Shown: positions 48,608 to 57,636 of the stretch, piece after piece
How the letters are laid out: each line of letters begins with the position of its first letter
Position numbering within the stretch: position 1 is the stretch's first letter
Assembly: GCA_937872465.1 (NCBI GenBank)
Contig: CALMSR010000070.1
Location: 1 to 64,000, forward strand
Source: an uncultured Paracoccaceae bacterium
Lineage (GTDB): Bacteria; Pseudomonadota; Alphaproteobacteria; Rhodobacterales; Rhodobacteraceae
Direction: 5' to 3'
Length of the DNA: 64,000 bases
The notes under the pieces: generated by a model
The model's database searches: none
Seen by the model: the letters and a program-made list of their open reading frames with translations, nothing else
What the model was told of the DNA's origin: nothing
Translations under genes and position numbers: made by a program

Positions 48608-48677
48608 ATTAGGGCCTTGGCAATCCCGAGGCGCTAGAAGCGGTTCCGATTCCCGGTTCGGAGCCGAAGGGCGGAGC

Positions 48678-48972
48678 GTGACACGAGATTCCATCTCGCT
48701 CGACAGGCCCGACGCGGGACCGCGGCTCGCGCTGGCCTGCATGGTCTAGCCCTGACCGCGCTGCTCTGCGCCCGGCAGGACTTCGCGGTGCTCGGGCACC
48801 CGCCGTATCGCATTTCTATGTCCTGCCGCCGATGACGATCGCCGGCCTTAGCGCCGCGGCGGTGCTCGCCCGCCCGGCGGCGCCGTTCGGCTATTTCCGC
48901 GATCTCCTGCAGCGGCGCTGCCTCGGCGTCGCGGTGATCTCGTGGGGCGCGGGCCGGCTTGCACACCGCTGA
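48678..48972 (+). pseudogene. Decayed small membrane-protein gene
   Basis: From GTG 48678 a good-looking frame (TRDSISLDRPDAGPRL) stops at TAG 48747. The next frame continues with LTALLCARQDFAVLG, and a third with HFYVLPPMTIAGLSAAA then FGYFRDLLQRRCLGVAVISW to TGA 48970-48972. Two frame changes are needed to join them. Residue style is membrane-like and coding-like. It could instead be chance coding character in GC-rich DNA. This is the only content I see in 48608-48989. Confidence 0.4.
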
Positions 48973-48989
48973 GATCGCGGCCCACCGCT

Positions 48990-49832
48990 TCAGAACCCCG
49001 ACCCGAACCGCGGCATCGCGCGCCGGATCACCAGCGCCACCACGATCAGGCCACCGATCACCAATAGCCCGCTTTCGCCGCCGACATATTCCACCGCCAG
49101 CGCGGAGCGCGCCTGCGAGAGCTTGCCGGTCATGTCCCAGGCGGTATTGGTCGCGGCATGGGCGAGAGCGACCGGCCAGACGCTCCCCGTCCAGAGCCGC
49201 AGGAAGCCGTAGAACACCCCCGCGAGCGTCAAGGTGAGCAGGAACATCGGCACGACGAGCCGCGCGTCGCCGCCGGGATGGTAGAAATCCGTCGCGAGCA
49301 TCAGCGGCAGATGCCAGACCCCGTGCAGGAAGCCGACCAGCAGCATCGCCGGAAGGACGCGGAATCCGCCCATCCTGGGCAGCATGTAACCCCGCCAGCC
49401 CACCTCCTCGGCCAGCGAGAAGAGCGTCTGCGCCGCGAGGCCGGTCGCCACCTTGAGCAGCACAAGGCCGAATGACGCCCTGGCGACCGGGATCGCCACG
49501 GCCGTCAGACCCGCGAGCGCCATCACGCCGAGACCGACGCCGAAGATCAGCGCGGGCACGGCGATCGCGACCGGCCAGGCCCGGAGCCCGGCGCGACCGA
49601 GGCCGAGCCCGGCCAGCGCGGCGCGGAAGCCGCCCTCCGGCGCGAGGAAGCCGAGCATGATCGCCACCGCGAGCGCCGGCGTGAACATGGTCAGGAGCGG
49701 GGTGGCAGCGCCGGTCACCGGCGCCGAGAGCGCGACCGCCACGGCGAGCCCCAGGGCGATCCCGTAGAAGGCGAAGGCACGGCCCGCGCCACCCGCGATC
49801 CGAGGCATGAGCTTCGTCCGACCCTGTCGCAT
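48990..49832 (-). CDS. CPBP-family intramembrane metalloprotease homologue
   Basis: 280 residues from ATG 49832 (GGGGAG 8 bases upstream); an alternative ATG at 49808 has a weak SD. About eight hydrophobic segments. The family's motif 1 EExxxR is seen in SLAEEVGWRGYMLP, the His motif in VGFLHGVWHLPL and the final His/Asn motif in LAHAATNTAW. These residues are complete, so it may be an active CAAX-type or bacteriocin-processing protease. It is in antisense between the holin and ccmF and splits the ccm genes. Confidence 0.87.
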   Translation of the reverse strand: MRQGRTKLMPRIAGGAGRAFAFYGIALGLAVAVALSAPVTGAATPLLTMFTPALAVAIMLGFLAPEGGFRAALAGLGLGRAGLRAWPVAIAVPALIFGVGLGVMALAGLTAVAIPVARASFGLVLLKVATGLAAQTLFSLAEEVGWRGYMLPRMGGFRVLPAMLLVGFLHGVWHLPLMLATDFYHPGGDARLVVPMFLLTLTLAGVFYGFLRLWTGSVWPVALAHAATNTAWDMTGKLSQARSALAVEYVGGESGLLVIGGLIVVALVIRRAMPRFGSGF

Positions 49833-49993
49833 CCGGCCGCTCCCCGCCGCGCCGTTCCGCGAATGCTCCCGCGCGCCGCCGATGCCATTCTTGTGAACGC
49901 GCCCGGGCCGCGAAGCAAGCCCGCCGGCGACCGGACCCGTTTGCACGGGCGCCGCTTTCGTCCCATAGTCCCGAGGGCGAAACGGAGGGCGCG

Positions 49994-51979
49994 ATGATCG
50001 TCGAACTGGGGCATTTCGCCCTCATCCTGGCCCTGCTCGTGGCGGCTCTGCAGGCGGTCGTGCCCATGGTCGGGGCGGCGCGCGGCTGGGCCGACTGGAT
50101 GCGCGTCGCGGTCCCGGCGGCGGGCGTGCAATTCGCCCTGACGCTCGCGGCCTTCCTCGCGCTCATGCATGCCTTCGTGGTCTCCGACTTCTCGGTGCGG
50201 CTGGTCGCGGAGAATTCCCATTCGCTGAAGCCGACGATCTACAAGGTCGCCGGGACCTGGGGCAACCACGAGGGCTCGATGCTGCTCTGGGTGCTGATCC
50301 TGACGCTCTTCGGCGCCATGGTCGCCGTCTGGGGCGGCAACCTCCCGCCCGGCCTGCGCGCCCGGGTGCTCGCGGTCCAGGCCACCATCGCGGCGGCCTT
50401 CCTCGGCTTCATCCTGCTCACCTCCAACCCCTTCGCGCGGCTCGCCGACCCGCCCCTCGACGGCAACGACCTCAACCCGCTGCTGCAGGACCCCGGCCTC
50501 GCCTTCCACCCGCCCTTCCTCTATCTCGGCTACGTCGGGCTCTCCATGGCCTATTCCTTCGCCATCGCCGCGCTGATCGAAGGCCGGGTCGATGCCGCCT
50601 GGGCGCGCTGGGTCCGGCCCTGGACGCTGCTCGCCTGGATGTTCCTGACCATCGGCATCGCGATGGGCTCGTTCTGGGCCTACTACGAGCTCGGCTGGGG
50701 CGGCTGGTGGTTCTGGGACCCGGTGGAGAACGTGAGCTTCATGCCCTGGCTGCTCTCGACCGCGCTCCTGCATTCGGCGATCGTGGTGGAGAAACGCGAC
50801 GCGCTGAAGTCCTGGACGATCCTGCTCGCCATCCTCGCCTTCTCCTTCTCGCTCATCGGCGCCTTCGTGGTGCGCTCGGGCGTCATCACCTCGGTCCATG
50901 CCTTCGCCAGCGACCCCGAGCGCGGCGTGTTCCTGCTGATGATCCTCGGGGCCTTCATCGGCGGGTCGCTCACGCTCTACGCCTGGCGCGCGCCGGTGCT
51001 GCGCTCGGGCGCGGTCTTCTCGGTGGTGAGCCGCGAGAGCGGGCTCGTGGTCAACAACCTGCTGCTCGTTGTGGCCACGCTCGTCGTCTTCTTCGGCACC
51101 ATCTGGCCGCTGCTCGCGGAAATGTTCGCCGGCCGCAAGGTCTCGGTCGGCCCGCCCTTCTTCGACCTCGCCTTCACGCCCTTCATGGTGACGCTGGCGG
51201 TGATCCTGCCGCCCTTCTCGATCCTGCCCTGGAAGCGCGGCAGCCTCGCGCGCGCCATGGCGCCGCTCTGGGGGGTGCTCGCGCTCTCGGTGGCGCTCGG
51301 GGCGCTGGCATGGTCGCTGCAGACCGGAGGGGCGATGCTCGCGCCGATCGGCATCACACTGGCCGCCTGGTTGGTACTCGGCGCCTTCGCCGACATCGCC
51401 TCGCGCATCCGCCTCGCCCGCGCCGCACCCTCCGAGAGCCTGCGCCGGGCGCTGAACCTGCCACGGGCGGATTGGGGCAAGGCCATCGCCCATGCCGGGC
51501 TCGGCGTCTCGATCTTCGGCATCGCCTGCATCACCGCCTGGGCGAGCGAGGACATCCGCGCCATGAAGCCCGGCGACAGCTTCCCCGTCGCCGGCTACGT
51601 CCTGCGGCTCGACGGCGTGGAGCACAGCGCGGGCGCGAATTATTCCGCCGATACCGCGACCATCGCCATCCTGTGCGACGGCGCGGAGATCGGCACACTC
51701 CACCCCGAAAAGCGCTTCTACCCGGTCCAGCGCATGCCGACCACCGAGGCCGCCATCGACCGCGGCCTGACCCGCGACCTCTATGTCGCGCTCGGCGACC
51801 CGCAGGAGGACGGCGGCTGGGCGGTGCGGACCTATGTCAAGCCCTTCGCCAACTGGATCTGGATCGGCGCGCTGATCATGGCCGCCGGCGGCGCCACCAG
51901 CCTGACCGACCGGCGCTACCGCGTCGGCGCCCCGGCCCGGCGCGCCCCGCGCGCCGCCGCCGCGACCCCGGCGGAATAG
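49994..51979 (+). CDS. ccmF: Cytochrome c heme lyase subunit CcmF
   Basis: 661 residues, about 14 TMs. WWD domain WGGWWFWDPVENVSFMPW (about 235-252) binds heme; conserved His residues flank it (SHSLKPTIYKVAGTWGNHEGS). Periplasmic domain near the C-terminus. With CcmH it attaches heme to the CXXCH of apocytochromes c in the periplasm. Starts 161 bases from the divergent CPBP gene; ccmH starts 4 bases after its stop. Confidence 0.95.
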   Translation: MIVELGHFALILALLVAALQAVVPMVGAARGWADWMRVAVPAAGVQFALTLAAFLALMHAFVVSDFSVRLVAENSHSLKPTIYKVAGTWGNHEGSMLLWVLILTLFGAMVAVWGGNLPPGLRARVLAVQATIAAAFLGFILLTSNPFARLADPPLDGNDLNPLLQDPGLAFHPPFLYLGYVGLSMAYSFAIAALIEGRVDAAWARWVRPWTLLAWMFLTIGIAMGSFWAYYELGWGGWWFWDPVENVSFMPWLLSTALLHSAIVVEKRDALKSWTILLAILAFSFSLIGAFVVRSGVITSVHAFASDPERGVFLLMILGAFIGGSLTLYAWRAPVLRSGAVFSVVSRESGLVVNNLLLVVATLVVFFGTIWPLLAEMFAGRKVSVGPPFFDLAFTPFMVTLAVILPPFSILPWKRGSLARAMAPLWGVLALSVALGALAWSLQTGGAMLAPIGITLAAWLVLGAFADIASRIRLARAAPSESLRRALNLPRADWGKAIAHAGLGVSIFGIACITAWASEDIRAMKPGDSFPVAGYVLRLDGVEHSAGANYSADTATIAILCDGAEIGTLHPEKRFYPVQRMPTTEAAIDRGLTRDLYVALGDPQEDGGWAVRTYVKPFANWIWIGALIMAAGGATSLTDRRYRVGAPARRAPRAAAATPAE

Positions 51980-51983
51980 CGCC

Positions 51984-52451
51984 ATGCCCGGCGCCCGAGC
52001 CCTCGCCCTCGCGCTCGCCCTGAGCCTCGCGCCGCTGGCGGCCCCGGCGGTGCAGCCCGACGAGATCCTCGCCGACCCCGCGCTCGAGGCCCGCGCCCGC
52101 GCGATCACCGCCGAGCTGCGCTGCGTGGTCTGCCAGGCCGAATCGATCGACGATTCCAACGCCGAGATCGCCCGCGACCTGCGCCTCCTCGTGCGCGAAC
52201 GCCTCACAGAAGGCGACAGCGACGCCGAGGTGCTCGCCTATGTCACCGACCGCTACGGCGAATTCGTGCTCTTCCGGCCGCCCTTCACCTGGCGCAACGC
52301 CGCACTCTGGCTCTCCGGCCCGCTCTTCCTCCTGCTCGGCGCCGGCCTCGCCTTCGCCTATGTCCGGCGCCGCGCGACCGCCCCCGCGCCGCCGCGCCCG
52401 CCGCTCACCCCGGAGGAACGCGCCCGGATCGAGGCGCTGACGAGCGAGTGA
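51984..52451 (+). CDS. ccmH: Cytochrome c maturation protein CcmH
   Basis: 155 residues. Signal sequence (LALALALSLAPLAAPA), then the redox motif LRCVVCQAES (Cys47, Cys50), and a C-terminal TM (LWLSGPLFLLLGAGLAFAYV). It keeps apocytochrome thiols reduced and works with CcmF. The short, CcmH-only form; the TPR-bearing CcmI part is not in this window, and no ccmG lies between ccmF and ccmH. Confidence 0.95.
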   Translation: MPGARALALALALSLAPLAAPAVQPDEILADPALEARARAITAELRCVVCQAESIDDSNAEIARDLRLLVRERLTEGDSDAEVLAYVTDRYGEFVLFRPPFTWRNAALWLSGPLFLLLGAGLAFAYVRRRATAPAPPRPPLTPEERARIEALTSE

Positions 52452-52517
52452 CGCGGCGGGTTTCCCGGGCGCCCGCCCGCAGCTAGTGTCGCGCTGACCT
52501 CTGTCGCGGAGCCGCCG

Positions 52518-53294
52518 ATGCAATACGAGACGATCCTGCATTCCCTCGACGCCGGCGTCGTGACCATCGCGCTCAACCGGCCCGAGGTGATGAACGGGCT
52601 CAACGCGCAGATGCGGCTCGAGATCACCCATGCCTTCACCCATGCGCCCGCGGCGGCGCGGGTGATCGTGCTGACCGGCGAGGGCCGCGCCTTCTGCTCC
52701 GGCCAGGATCTCGGCGACCGCACCACCGCGCTCGACCGCGACATCGAGCGCACGCTCCGCGAGGAATACGAGCCGATGCTGCGCGCGGTCTACGAATGCC
52801 CGCTCCCGACCATCGCCGCGGTCAACGGCGCGGCGGCCGGCGCCGGCGCCAGCCTCGCGCTCTCCGCGGACGTGGTGATCGCGGCGCAATCGGCGGTCTT
52901 CGTCCAGGCCTTCGCCCGCATCGGCCTCATCCCCGACGCCGGGGGAACCTACTGGCTGCCGCGCCAGGTGGGCTTCGCCAAGGCGATGGGGGCGGCTCTC
53001 TTCGCCGAGCGCATCACCGCCGCCCAGGCCGACGCCTGGGGCATGATCTGGGAAGCGGTGCCCGACGACACCTTCGCCGCCACCGTTCAGTCGCGCGCTG
53101 CCCAGCTCGCCCGCGGGCCGAGCGTGAGCTACCGGCTCATCAAGGAGGCGCTCCGCGCGAGCTTCGGCAATTCGCTCGCCGAACAGCTCGACCTCGAAGC
53201 CCGGCTCCAGGGCGAGGCCAGCCGGACCCGCGACTTCCAGGAGGGCGTGATGGCCTTCCTCGAGAAGCGCCCCGCCCGCTACGAGGGCCGATGA
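52518..53294 (+). CDS. Enoyl-CoA hydratase/isomerase (PaaG-like)
   Basis: 258 residues, crotonase fold. GRAFCSGQDLGDR and NGAAAGAGASLALSADVVI form the oxyanion site; the acidic position reads GLIPDAGGTYWLPR, with Asp where hydratases have Glu, as in PaaG-type epoxyphenylacetyl-CoA isomerases. So isomerase is likelier than simple hydratase, but other phenylacetate genes are absent here. Its stop overlaps the start of glnE (ATGA). Confidence 0.87.
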   Translation: MQYETILHSLDAGVVTIALNRPEVMNGLNAQMRLEITHAFTHAPAAARVIVLTGEGRAFCSGQDLGDRTTALDRDIERTLREEYEPMLRAVYECPLPTIAAVNGAAAGAGASLALSADVVIAAQSAVFVQAFARIGLIPDAGGTYWLPRQVGFAKAMGAALFAERITAAQADAWGMIWEAVPDDTFAATVQSRAAQLARGPSVSYRLIKEALRASFGNSLAEQLDLEARLQGEASRTRDFQEGVMAFLEKRPARYEGR

Positions 53295-56119
53295 CGACCG
53301 CGCTCGCCAGCCGGAGCCTCGCCGACCGCGTCGCCCGCGCGCCGCGGCCGCACGATCCCGCCCAGGTGCCGCCGGTCGCGGCGCGCTTCGCCGACCTGCC
53401 CGCCCCGGTCCGGGCGCTCCTGACCGGCACCGCGGGCTGCTCGCCCTATCTCGCCGGGCTGATGGAGCGCGAGGCGGAGTGGCTGCGCGAAGCCCTCGCC
53501 GCCCCGCCCGCGGCGAGCCTCGCGGCCATCCTCGAGGAGGCCGGCGGCGAGGATCTCGCCGCGCTCCCGGCGCGCCTGCGCATCGCCAAGCGGCGCGCGG
53601 CGCTGCTCGTGGCGCTGGCCGATCTCGGCGGCGTCTGGGACCTCGACGACGTCACCGGCGCGCTCACCCGCCTCGCCGACCGGGCGGTCCAGGCGGGCTT
53701 GCGCGCGCTGGTCGCCGCCGAGATCGCCCGCGGCAAGCTGCCCGGCGTCACCGGGGCGGACATCCCCGATGCCGCCGGCATGTTCGTGCTCGCCATGGGC
53801 AAGATGGGCGCCGGCGAGCTGAACTATTCCTCCGACATCGACCTGATCGTGCTCTTCGACGAATCCCGCCACGATCCCGACGATTACGCCGAGCTGCGCC
53901 GCGGCTTCATCCGCGTCACCCAGCGCCTGGTGAAGCTGCTCTCCGAGGTCACCGCCGAGGGCTATGTCTTCCGCACCGACCTGCGCCTGCGCCCCGACCC
54001 TTCGGTCACCCCGGTCTGCATCGCCACCGAACCGGCCGAGCGCTACTACGAGAGCCTCGGCCGGACCTGGGAGCGCGCCGCCTATATCAAGGCGCGCCCC
54101 TGCGCCGGCGCGATCCCCGCCGGCGAGGCCTTCCTCGACCGCCTCCGGCCCTTCGTCTGGCGCCGCCACCTCGACTACGCCGCGATCCAGGACGCCCATG
54201 ACATGCGGCTGCGGATCCGCAGCCACAAGGGCCTCGCCGGCCCGCTCGCCATCCCCGGCCACGATCTGAAGCTCGGCAAGGGCGGCATCCGCGAGATCGA
54301 GTTCTTCACCCAGACCCGGCAGCTCATCACCGGCGGCCGCGACCCCGGCCTGCGCCAGCGCCAGACCCTCCCCGCCCTGGCGGCACTCGCCGGCAGGGGC
54401 TGGGTCGACGACCGCACCGCCGGCGATCTGGCGGCCGATTACATCGCCCACCGCACGCTCGAGCACCGCCTGCAGATGCTCGACGACGCCCAGACCCACC
54501 GGATGCCCGCCGACGCGGAGGGCATGGCGCGGCTCGCCGATTTCTGCGACACCGACCCCGACCGCCTGGGCGCGGAGCTGCGCGACCGGCTGGAACGGGT
54601 CCATGCCCTGACCGAGCCATTCTTCCAGCAGGAGGAGGACCGCGGCGCGCCGGTGCCCGAGATCGGCGCGATCTTCGCCGATCCCGAGCGGGCCGAGGCG
54701 ATGATGCGCGACTGGCGGCGCCTGCCCGCCTTCCGCAGCGAGCGGGCGCGCACCATCTTCCGCCGCCTCCAGCCCGAGCTCCTGCGCCGCATGGCCCGCG
54801 CCGTCGATGCCGACGGCGCGCTGCAATCGCTCGGCACCTTCCTTTCCGGCCTGCCCGCCGGGGTGCAGATCTTCTCGCTGCTCGACGCCAATCCGCAGCT
54901 GCTCGACCTCCTGGTGGACATCTGCGCCACCACGCCCGAGCTCGCGCGCCATCTCGGCCACAACGCCGGCGTCTTCGACGCGGTCATCAGCTCCGACTTC
55001 TTCGGCCCGCTGCGCGGCACCGAGGTGCTGCGCGCCGAGCTCACCGGCCTGCTCGACGGCGCGCCCGACTACCAGGCCGCGCTCGACCTCGCCCGCATCT
55101 GGACCAAGGAGCGGCATTTCCGCATCGGCGTGCACCTGCTGCGCGGCATCGCCGATGCCGACGAATCGGCGGTGGCCTATTCCGCCGTCGCCGATGCCGT
55201 GCTCCAGGCGATCCTGCCCCGCGTCGTCGAGGATTTCGCCGGCCGCCACGGCCCGCCGCCCGGTGCCGGCGCGGCGGTGGTCGCGCTCGGCAAGCTCGGC
55301 AGCCGCGAGATGACCGCCTCCTCGGATCTCGACCTGATCGTCATCTACGACGCCGAGGGCGCCGAGAGCTCCACCGGCCGGCGCCCGCTCGCCGTCACCG
55401 CCTATTACGCCCGGCTCACCCAGGCGCTGATCGCTGCGCTCAGCGCGCCGATGCCCGAGGGCGTGCTCTACAAGGTCGACATGCGCCTGCGCCCCTCCGG
55501 CCGCCAGGGCCCGGTCGCCACCTCGCTGGCCGGCTTCCGGCGCTATCAGGCCGAGGAGGCCTGGACCTGGGAGCATCTCGCCCTAACCCGCGCCCGGGTG
55601 GTCGCCGGGCCCGAGCCGCTCGCCGGGCGGGTTTCGGCGGCGATCGCAGCGGTAATCGAGGCGCCGCATGACGCGCAGAAGGTCCTCGCCGACGCCCGCG
55701 ACATGCGCCGGCGCCTCGCCGAGGCGCGCGAGGCCGCGGCCGCCGATCCCTGGGAGACCAAGCTCGGCCCCGGCCGGATGATGGACATCGAGTTGCTCGC
55801 CCAGGCCGGCGCCCTGGTCCACAACCTCTCCGGCCTGCGCCGTCCGGGCCGCATGCTGGATCGGCTGACGAAGCTCGGCTGGCTCGACGCGGACGCCGGC
55901 GCGCGCCTCGCCGCGGCCCTGGCCCGGCTCGCGGCGCTGCAGCAGGTCGGAAGGCTCGCCAGCGACCATACCATCGATCCCGCCGAGGGCGGCGAGGGGC
56001 TGGTGCGCCTCGTGCTCGCCACCGCCGGGGCGGAGGATCTCGGCTGCCTCCGCGCGAGCCTCGCCGCGGAGGCCGCCGCCGCCGCCGCGATCATCGAGGC
56101 CCGGCTCGCCGGCCCATGA
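53291..56119 (+). CDS. glnE: Bifunctional glutamine synthetase adenylyltransferase/adenylyl-removase
   Basis: 942 residues, typical GlnE length. Two nucleotidyltransferase domains: GELNYSSDIDLIVLFDE (about 178-194) in the N-terminal deadenylase and SREMTASSDLDLIVIYD (about 671-687) in the C-terminal adenylylase. TKLGPGRMMDIELLAQ supports the second. It adjusts glutamine synthetase activity according to PII and glutamine. Unusual position, coupled to an enoyl-CoA hydratase gene before it and to the deacetylase-like gene after it (ATGA). Confidence 0.95.
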   Translation: MTTALASRSLADRVARAPRPHDPAQVPPVAARFADLPAPVRALLTGTAGCSPYLAGLMEREAEWLREALAAPPAASLAAILEEAGGEDLAALPARLRIAKRRAALLVALADLGGVWDLDDVTGALTRLADRAVQAGLRALVAAEIARGKLPGVTGADIPDAAGMFVLAMGKMGAGELNYSSDIDLIVLFDESRHDPDDYAELRRGFIRVTQRLVKLLSEVTAEGYVFRTDLRLRPDPSVTPVCIATEPAERYYESLGRTWERAAYIKARPCAGAIPAGEAFLDRLRPFVWRRHLDYAAIQDAHDMRLRIRSHKGLAGPLAIPGHDLKLGKGGIREIEFFTQTRQLITGGRDPGLRQRQTLPALAALAGRGWVDDRTAGDLAADYIAHRTLEHRLQMLDDAQTHRMPADAEGMARLADFCDTDPDRLGAELRDRLERVHALTEPFFQQEEDRGAPVPEIGAIFADPERAEAMMRDWRRLPAFRSERARTIFRRLQPELLRRMARAVDADGALQSLGTFLSGLPAGVQIFSLLDANPQLLDLLVDICATTPELARHLGHNAGVFDAVISSDFFGPLRGTEVLRAELTGLLDGAPDYQAALDLARIWTKERHFRIGVHLLRGIADADESAVAYSAVADAVLQAILPRVVEDFAGRHGPPPGAGAAVVALGKLGSREMTASSDLDLIVIYDAEGAESSTGRRPLAVTAYYARLTQALIAALSAPMPEGVLYKVDMRLRPSGRQGPVATSLAGFRRYQAEEAWTWEHLALTRARVVAGPEPLAGRVSAAIAAVIEAPHDAQKVLADARDMRRRLAEAREAAAADPWETKLGPGRMMDIELLAQAGALVHNLSGLRRPGRMLDRLTKLGWLDADAGARLAAALARLAALQQVGRLASDHTIDPAEGGEGLVRLVLATAGAEDLGCLRASLAAEAAAAAAIIEARLAGP

Positions 56120-57027
56120 CCCTGCCCATCGTCTACCACCCCGACTATGTCGCGCCGCTGCGCCCGCGCCATCCCTTCCCGATGTCGAAATACGGCTACC
56201 TGCGCCGCACCCTGATCGCGCGCGGGCTCCTGCCCGCCACCGGCGGTTACCTCGCCCCGGGCCCGCTCCCGCCCGGCCTCGCCGCCGCGGTGCATGCCCC
56301 CGACTATGTCGAGCGCGTGGCGACCTGCCGGCTTTCGCCCGAGGAGCAGCGCCGCATCGGCCTGCCCGGCACCCCGGCCGTCGCGCGCCGCGCCTTCCTC
56401 TCCGCCGCCGGAACCCTGCTCGCCGGCCGCCTCGCCCTCGAGCACGGGCTCGCGCTCAACATGGCCGGCGGCTCGCATCACGCCGGCCCCGCGGGCGGCG
56501 CGGGCTATTGCGTCTTCAACGACGTGGCCATCGCCGCCCGGGCGCTCATCGACGAGCGCCGGGTGTCGCGCGTGCTCGTCGTCGATTGCGACGTGCACCA
56601 GGGCGACGGCACCGCGCGCATCTTCGAGGGCCGGCCGGAGGTGCTCACCCTCTCGCTGCATGCCGCGCGCAACTACCCCGCGCGCAAGGCCCGCTCCTCG
56701 CTCGACCTCGCCCTGCCCGACCGCCTCGGCGACGCGGCCTATCTCGAGATGCTCGATCACGCGCTGCGCCGGATCTCGGGCTTCCGTCCCGGCCTCGTCT
56801 TCTACAATGCCGGCGTCGATCCCCATGCCGAGGACAGCCTCGGCCGGCTCGCGCTGAGCTTCGAGGGGCTGCGCGCCCGCGACGCCCGCGTCATCGGCTG
56901 GGCGCAGGCCCGCGGCCTGCCGCTGGCGGCGGTGCTCGGCGGCGGCTACGATACCGACCCGGAGCGGCTCGCGCACCGACACGCCCTTCTCTTCGAGGAG
57001 GCGGCCCGCGCCGCGGCGGCGGCTTGA
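56116..57027 (+). CDS. Histone deacetylase-family (acetylpolyamine amidohydrolase-like) protein
   Basis: 303 residues, class II-type arginase/deacetylase fold. His pair GGSHHAGP (121-122), Zn ligands Asp159 and His161 in VDCDVHQGDGT and Asp235 in NAGVDPHAEDSLG, and the transition-state Tyr in LGGGYD. All catalytic residues are present. In bacteria this group hydrolyses acetylated small amines or carboxylate amides; the substrate is not known. It overlaps the end of glnE. Confidence 0.9.
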   Translation: MTLPIVYHPDYVAPLRPRHPFPMSKYGYLRRTLIARGLLPATGGYLAPGPLPPGLAAAVHAPDYVERVATCRLSPEEQRRIGLPGTPAVARRAFLSAAGTLLAGRLALEHGLALNMAGGSHHAGPAGGAGYCVFNDVAIAARALIDERRVSRVLVVDCDVHQGDGTARIFEGRPEVLTLSLHAARNYPARKARSSLDLALPDRLGDAAYLEMLDHALRRISGFRPGLVFYNAGVDPHAEDSLGRLALSFEGLRARDARVIGWAQARGLPLAAVLGGGYDTDPERLAHRHALLFEEAARAAAAA

Positions 57028-57151
57028 CGGCTCCCGCGCCGCCACCTAGGCAGGATCGGCGGGCGGGGAAGCGGAGCGATGTCGGAGAAGAGCCTATCCA
57101 TCGGCGGGCGGGCGCGGCCCGGGCCGGAGACCGAGCCAGGGAAAGCGGCCG

Positions 57152-57424
57152 ATGCCCGCGGATGACCTCGCCATCGACCCCAGGGGCCTGATCCGCGAGG
57201 CCTACCGGATGGATATCGGCGCGCCGGACTGCCGCACGATCTTCTTCGACTGGGCGCTCGGCCGGCCCGACGGCTCCGGCCGCGAGGAGATCGCCGCCCT
57301 GCTCGCCCATTACGGCCCGGCCCATCCCGACCATCCCATGACCGCCGTGCTGCGCGAGGGCCTCGAACCGGCCGCCGCCGCCCCCCGCCGCCGCGGCGGC
57401 TGGCGCTCGAAACGCGAGCGCTGA
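57152..57424 (+). CDS. Small conserved unknown protein
   Basis: 90 residues: acidic N-terminal 60 with IREAYRMDIGAPDCRTIFFDWALG, then a basic tail rich in Arg. Coding style is good and it occupies its own 400-base slot between the deacetylase and the arsenic operon. I do not know a named family; no TM segment. No strong SD is visible. Confidence 0.6.
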   Translation: MPADDLAIDPRGLIREAYRMDIGAPDCRTIFFDWALGRPDGSGREEIAALLAHYGPAHPDHPMTAVLREGLEPAAAAPRRRGGWRSKRER

Positions 57425-57538
57425 CGACCGCCGGGGACGATCGCGCGCCGCCGGCCCGGCCGGGCGATGCAGCCGCTGCAGGCGGGCACCAACGGCCCTC
57501 GCCAAGGATTCCCGTGGCGTCCACGGCCGGGTGTGCCG

Positions 57539-57570
57539 AGCCCGATCGACCCGTGGCGATCGGGCCGCGC
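57539..57570 (+). repeat. REP-like dispersed repeat, copy B
   Basis: Identical over 32 bases to the reverse complement of 14940-14971, with the internal hairpin CCCGATCG/CGATCGGG. Lies in the convergent gap between the small unknown gene and acr3 and runs directly into the terminator stem at 57563. Confidence 0.65.
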
Positions 57571-57581
57571 GGTGCGCGGCC
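57563..57581 (+). terminator. Terminator-like hairpin, GGT loop
   Basis: GGCCGCGC and GCGCGGCC, 8-bp stem with GGT loop followed by TTCTCCC. Same style as the hairpins near 8730, 8802 and 14749. It serves the plus-strand genes ending at 57424. Confidence 0.5.
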
Positions 57582-57636
57582 TTCTCCCGAAGCCCCGGCT
57601 CGGAGACCGTATCGCCCGGCCGAAAGGGCCCCGGCA

